A stretch of DNA of 64,000 nucleotides. Origin: Actinomycetes bacterium (lineage in GTDB: Bacteria > Actinomycetota > Acidimicrobiia > Spongiisociales > UBA5794). The notes under the pieces are model-generated. The model had not been told where the DNA came from. It did not search any database and was given only the letters and a program-made list of their open reading frames with translations. This document shows positions 61,004-64,000 of the stretch, one piece after another; positions within the stretch are counted from its first letter, which is position 1; the number at the start of each line of letters is the position of its first letter. The translations under genes were made by a program, and so were the position numbers. The DNA lies in assembly GCA_024638645.1 (NCBI GenBank), contig JAHEJX010000002.1:22573-86572 (forward strand), read 5' to 3'.

Positions 61004-61567
61004 ATGACGTCTCAGCCCCCCGATGAGTTCCCGGAGAACCGACGGATAAGTGCCCTGTTCAGAGCGCTACAATTGTGGTCTCCACCAGGTGTGTGGTTGG
61101 TTCAACGCAAGGAGGCACCTCTGCTCTACTTCGCGTATACGGCGCGGATATCTCCAGACGAGATGGCGAACGTCGCCCCTGGCGCCGAATTTCAATTCAT
61201 TGCCCATCTTCCACAATGGGGCCTCGACTTTCCTATGAAGAACCGCACGTGGAACGGCGGTCTGCCCACTGTGAAGCCCGAGGAGGGAAGCACCGTATGG
61301 GGAGCCGTCTTTGACGTACCAAGCGAAGAGTTCGAGCAGCTCGACGCTGTGGAATCAAGTGAGAAAAGGACCGCAACAACCGTCGAGGCGATGGATCGCA
61401 CGGGCAAGAGGCATCAGGTCACAGTGCACGTGCACAACGGTAGGCGCAACGGCAGCCACGACCCGTCTCCTGAGTACCTCCAACTGATGCTGGCCGGCTC
61501 CAAGCACTGGAGTCTGCCGGCGGGTTGGATTGCAGGGCTGGAAGAGCACCTCCGCAACGGCCACTGA
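61004..61567 (+). CDS. Gamma-glutamylcyclotransferase-like (GGCT/AIG2) protein
   Basis: This 187-residue protein (from ATG 61004) has a GGCT-like core: LLYFAYTARISPDEMANVAPGAEFQFIAHLPQWGLDFP, then GGLPTVKPEEGSTVWGAVFDVPSEEFEQLDAVES, with the acidic residue at LDAVES in the usual place of the family's catalytic Glu. The usual YGSN start of the motif is AYTAR here, so substrate binding may differ. A GTG at 60977 would add nine residues but has no better ribosome-binding site. Cyclotransferase activity is an inference; the protein is cytoplasmic. Confidence 0.65.
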   Translation: MTSQPPDEFPENRRISALFRALQLWSPPGVWLVQRKEAPLLYFAYTARISPDEMANVAPGAEFQFIAHLPQWGLDFPMKNRTWNGGLPTVKPEEGSTVWGAVFDVPSEEFEQLDAVESSEKRTATTVEAMDRTGKRHQVTVHVHNGRRNGSHDPSPEYLQLMLAGSKHWSLPAGWIAGLEEHLRNGH

Positions 61568-61958
61568 TATCAACTGGGGAGCCGTCGCCCTCGGCGCAAT
61601 GGGCGGTCTGGGCTTGGCCCTCGTCGCTTTTCTCGTCCTGGGAATCACAGGCGTCGCCGACGCCACCGCCGGAGCGGCCGCGCTGATCTTTCTCCAGTAT
61701 TCCGCCCAGATTGCGGCCGGCTACATCGGTGGCCGAATGGCCGGCCAATCGCGCGTTGCCCATGGTGGCCTCGCCGGGCTGCTGATGGCTGCAATCGGGG
61801 CCGCCATCGGGCTCGGCTTTTCCGCTGCCGAATCGAATCTGGGCCTGATAGTCCTGGCTCTGCTAATCGCTCTGACGACGGGTAGTGCGGGCGGAGCCCT
61901 CGCTCAATACCTCGATGAGGGTGGCCAATCTGTGGCACCCCCTTCCAACGAGGCTTGA
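61530..61958 (+). CDS. Small integral membrane protein, four hydrophobic segments
   Basis: This 142-residue protein begins at TTG 61530, overlapping the GGCT-like gene end by 38 bases. Hydrophobic segments lie at about 17-42, 47-70, 79-100 and 108-127, with Gly-rich turns (GGLGLALVAFLVLGITG, GYIGGRMAGQSRVAHGGLAGLL). It may belong to the small actinobacterial TIGR-type membrane families, but I do not recognise it. It ends just before RNase P RNA. The start is uncertain because no ATG is available before the first helix. Confidence 0.6.
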   Translation: MQGWKSTSATATDINWGAVALGAMGGLGLALVAFLVLGITGVADATAGAAALIFLQYSAQIAAGYIGGRMAGQSRVAHGGLAGLLMAAIGAAIGLGFSAAESNLGLIVLALLIALTTGSAGGALAQYLDEGGQSVAPPSNEA

Positions 61959-61981
61959 TTTGATGTACGTTTTCATTTCGC

Positions 61982-62327
<346 letters not shown>

Positions 62328-62328
62328 G

Positions 62329-62368
62329 CGATTTGAGCCCGGAGGCGTTGGCCTCCGGGCTCAAATCG
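62329..62368 (+). terminator. Terminator-like perfect 18-bp stem after rnpB
   Basis: CGATTTGAGCCCGGAGGC at 62329-62346 and its exact reverse complement at 62351-62368 flank a GTTG loop. There is no following T-tract. The outer bases GACTCG (62321-62326) and CGAGTC (62371-62376) extend it after a 2-by-2 mismatch, using the 3' strand of P1 of RNase P RNA. Confidence 0.75.
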
Positions 62369-62482
62369 TACGAGTCCGGTGTCCCGCATCCCTTATCCGC
62401 AAGCCAACAAACAGATCGGAAAGGGAAGAGCGCCCGGCGCCGCACCATTGCGGAGCAACAGCTTCAGAGCTGAGGAAAAGCT

Positions 62483-62504
62483 CGCAGCAAGCCTGCTTGC
62501 TGCG
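62483..62504 (-). terminator. Terminator of the response-regulator gene
   Basis: CGCAGCAAGC and GCTTGCTGCG form a perfect 10-bp stem with a 2-base centre; reading on the minus strand it follows the stop by 6 nt and is followed by AGCTTTTCC. It should end transcription of the response regulator and also may serve the plus-strand rnpB unit. Confidence 0.65.
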
Positions 62505-62510
62505 AAACAA

Positions 62511-63401
62511 TCAACCCCAGTCGCTCATGACTACGTAAGCGCCGGTGCTGACTGTGCCTTCTTCGTGACGAGCGGTGAATGTGGCCACGATGGCACCGTC
62601 ACGATCGCCGAGGGCGGCGACATGTTTGGCGCTGACTCGGAAGTAGATGGGGTGGCCGGAGGGGTGCAGGAATCGAACGTCGGCCGGACCGGGCTCGCCG
62701 GCAACTAGCTTCTTCCAATCGACCATGTCGTTCGGGTGCAGCATCTCGTCAATCGCTGTTGCGGCGACTTCTTCGAGGGACCGTCCCAAGGCGTGAGCTA
62801 CGGCAGGCTCCATGAAGATAATGTGTTCTTCGTCGATTACGGCTACGCCGACCGGCTTGTTCGTGTCGTCCAACGCGGCCGCAGCCGGCTGGGAGACGGC
62901 AGCCGATTCAACTGCCGAGGCCACCGGCTGGTTGGTCGGCCAGGGCGTGACGCCCGGCATCTCGGCAACCTTCTGGCGCTCATGATCTTTGCGCCCCATC
63001 GCAAACGCAACGGACCGCTCGAGGTCGTCGGGATTGACTGCGCCCTTTACGAGGTAGTCCTGGGCGCCCCCGGCGATTGCTTTGCGGGCAACCTCGGCGT
63101 CCTCGTGTGAGGACAACACGACGATGGGCACTAGAGGGTCGGCGTTGCGAACACCGTGGAGCGAATCCATACCATCAGCGTCGGGGAGGACGAGGTCGAG
63201 GAGCACACATGCCGGAGGATCAGCCTTGATCGCGGCAACCGCCTCTTCGAGGCTGCGGGCATGACGGACTTCGGCCACCTCGTTGGGGGGCCACACGTCA
63301 GCAAGCATCGACTTGACGAGCCGCAGATGGAGTGGGTTGTCCTCCACCAGCAGCAGATCCGGCATCAGGCGATGCCGTTTGCGAGCTGGATCCTCGGTCA
63401 T
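62511..63401 (-). CDS. Response regulator with C-terminal PAS domain
   Basis: This 296-residue protein has a CheY-like receiver domain (DLLLVEDNPLHLRLVKSML with the acidic pair E/D, CVLLDLVLPDADGMDSL with the phosphoacceptor D, VVLSS and QDYLVKGA with the conserved K), a linker of about 45 residues, and a PAS-type domain (GVAVIDEEHIIFMEPAVAHALGRSLEEVAATAIDEMLHPNDMVDWKKLVAGEPGPADVRFLHPSGHPIYFRVSAKHV). No histidine kinase or DNA-binding domain is seen, so output is unclear; it may serve in a multi-step relay. ATG 63401 has GGGGAG upstream. The transcription direction is towards rnpB. Confidence 0.83.
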   Translation of the reverse strand: MTEDPARKRHRLMPDLLLVEDNPLHLRLVKSMLADVWPPNEVAEVRHARSLEEAVAAIKADPPACVLLDLVLPDADGMDSLHGVRNADPLVPIVVLSSHEDAEVARKAIAGGAQDYLVKGAVNPDDLERSVAFAMGRKDHERQKVAEMPGVTPWPTNQPVASAVESAAVSQPAAAALDDTNKPVGVAVIDEEHIIFMEPAVAHALGRSLEEVAATAIDEMLHPNDMVDWKKLVAGEPGPADVRFLHPSGHPIYFRVSAKHVAALGDRDGAIVATFTARHEEGTVSTGAYVVMSDWG

Positions 63402-63584
63402 TCAGTTTCTCCCCAGATAGCGGCAACAAGTCGACCGCCTAACTAGTTCTTCGGCGCGTATTGGCTGGTTCTTGAAGATAACTATTCGACAAATAGGCGC
63501 GTTGGTCCATGCCCAAACGGGCCACTATTCCTTCCCGATCGACGCCGGCCGGCTGGTCGCAATGACCCCCGTCGCTGCACGAAT

Positions 63585-64000
63585 TCAGTCGAGATCGAAG
63601 CGGTCGTTTTCCATGACCTTCACCCATCCGGAAACGAATGCATCGAGGAACAGCTCGTCGCCGCCGACAGCACCGTACTCCTCGGCGATGGCACGCAACT
63701 GGCTGTTGGAGCCGAAGAGCAGGTCGACCCGCGTTCCGGTCCACTTCAGCTCGCCGGTCGCTCGATCGTGCCCTGCGAAGACATCCTCCGCCTCACCGAC
63801 CGCAGACCACTTGACCGTCATGTCGAGCAGGTTCGTGAAGAAGTCTGCCGTCAACTGACCCGCGCGGTCGGTGAAGACACCGTGGCCATTGGAGCCGACA
63901 TTGGCGTTCAGCACCCGGAGGCCTCCGACGAGGGCGGTCATCTCGGGCGCCGACAGATTCAGCATGAATGCCTTGTCGATCAGGAGATGCTCGGCCGGGA
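63585..64000 (-). CDS. katG: Catalase-peroxidase KatG, C-terminal fragment at window edge
   Basis: The visible 138 residues are the C-terminal end of KatG; the frame is open to base 64000 and starts outside. It reads [109 protein letters not shown]..., all typical of the KatG C-terminal domain. It stops at 63585 with no heme or catalytic residues in view. The enzyme removes hydrogen peroxide. The gap to the response regulator (63402-63584) shows no recognisable gene. Confidence 0.93.
   Translation of the reverse strand, partial: PAEHLLIDKAFMLNLSAPEMTALVGGLRVLNANVGSNGHGVFTDRAGQLTADFFTNLLDMTVKWSAVGEAEDVFAGHDRATGELKWTGTRVDLLFGSNSQLRAIAEEYGAVGGDELFLDAFVSGWVKVMENDRFDLD

Noticed and set aside
63402-63584. 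Possible gene between the response regulator and katG
   Set aside because: No frame shows a coding pattern or ribosome-binding site; the stretch is best regarded as intergenic.

Overview
This 64 kb window looks like a chromosomal, mostly core-metabolism segment of a high-GC actinobacterium, probably a deep-branching lineage such as the Acidimicrobiia rather than Streptomyces or Mycobacterium; that placement is an inference. The evidence is a WhiB regulator, an F420-type luciferase-like oxidoreductase, a DnaQ/GIY-YIG fusion nuclease, a septum-formation-like membrane protein, very tight gene packing with many ATGA, GTGA, TTGA and TAATG stop/start overlaps, frequent GTG and TTG starts, and some apparently leaderless starts. 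I see no insertion sequences, phage genes, CRISPR arrays or tRNAs. TGA acts as an ordinary stop in the other genes.

Layout. 1-4.9 kb: a leftward cluster (epoxyqueuosine reductase queG, small membrane protein, phosphoesterase, SRPBCC protein, ArsA-type ATPase, small acidic protein, ROK kinase cut by the left edge). 5-11 kb: a TOPRIM-like protein, a Cys-rich mini-protein, an LLM oxidoreductase behind two strong hairpins, a VOC protein, an Lrp regulator divergent from 4-hydroxyphenylpyruvate dioxygenase, a lipoprotein and CorA. 11-17.3 kb: ilvBNC-leuAB, with an isoleucine/valine/leucine leader peptide and terminator before ilvB and a second leucine leader peptide between ilvC and leuA. 17.4-22.4 kb: M1 peptidase lipoprotein, a duplicated-domain secreted protein, and an ECF sigma/zinc-finger anti-sigma/MscS operon. 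22.8-30.5 kb: three-gene transhydrogenase, nitroreductase, NatAB-like ABC exporter, metK, AlkA-like glycosylase. 30.6-38.5 kb: septum-formation-like protein, TPM-domain protein, SpoU methylase, an SOS-controlled DnaQ/GIY-YIG nuclease and a CDC48-like AAA ATPase.

38.5-46.6 kb: histidine biosynthesis. hisA diverges from hisR(TrpR-like)-hisG-hisD-hisC-hisB-hisH-hisF-hisIE, with a perfect 11-bp-arm operator in the divergent gap; a thioredoxin-like lipoprotein and an Lgt-like membrane protein follow in the same chain. 46.6-58.8 kb: an eight-gene leftward operon joining a secreted membrane protein, an ABC-2 exporter, a coiled-coil protein with a Gly-Gln repeat, MoxR, DUF58, and two von Willebrand membrane proteins. 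58.8-64 kb: an apparent selenoprotein thioredoxin lipoprotein (in-frame TGA at the first position of a CxxC motif, followed by a SECIS-like hairpin), trpD, whiB, a GGCT-like protein, a membrane protein, RNase P RNA, a response regulator with a PAS domain, and the 3' part of katG.

The most notable items are the candidate selenoprotein; the leuA leader, whose three leucine codons are complementary to the leuA ribosome-binding site; the ilvB attenuator with a probably leaderless leader peptide; the his operator paired with a TrpR-family regulator; and the MoxR/VWA/ABC operon.
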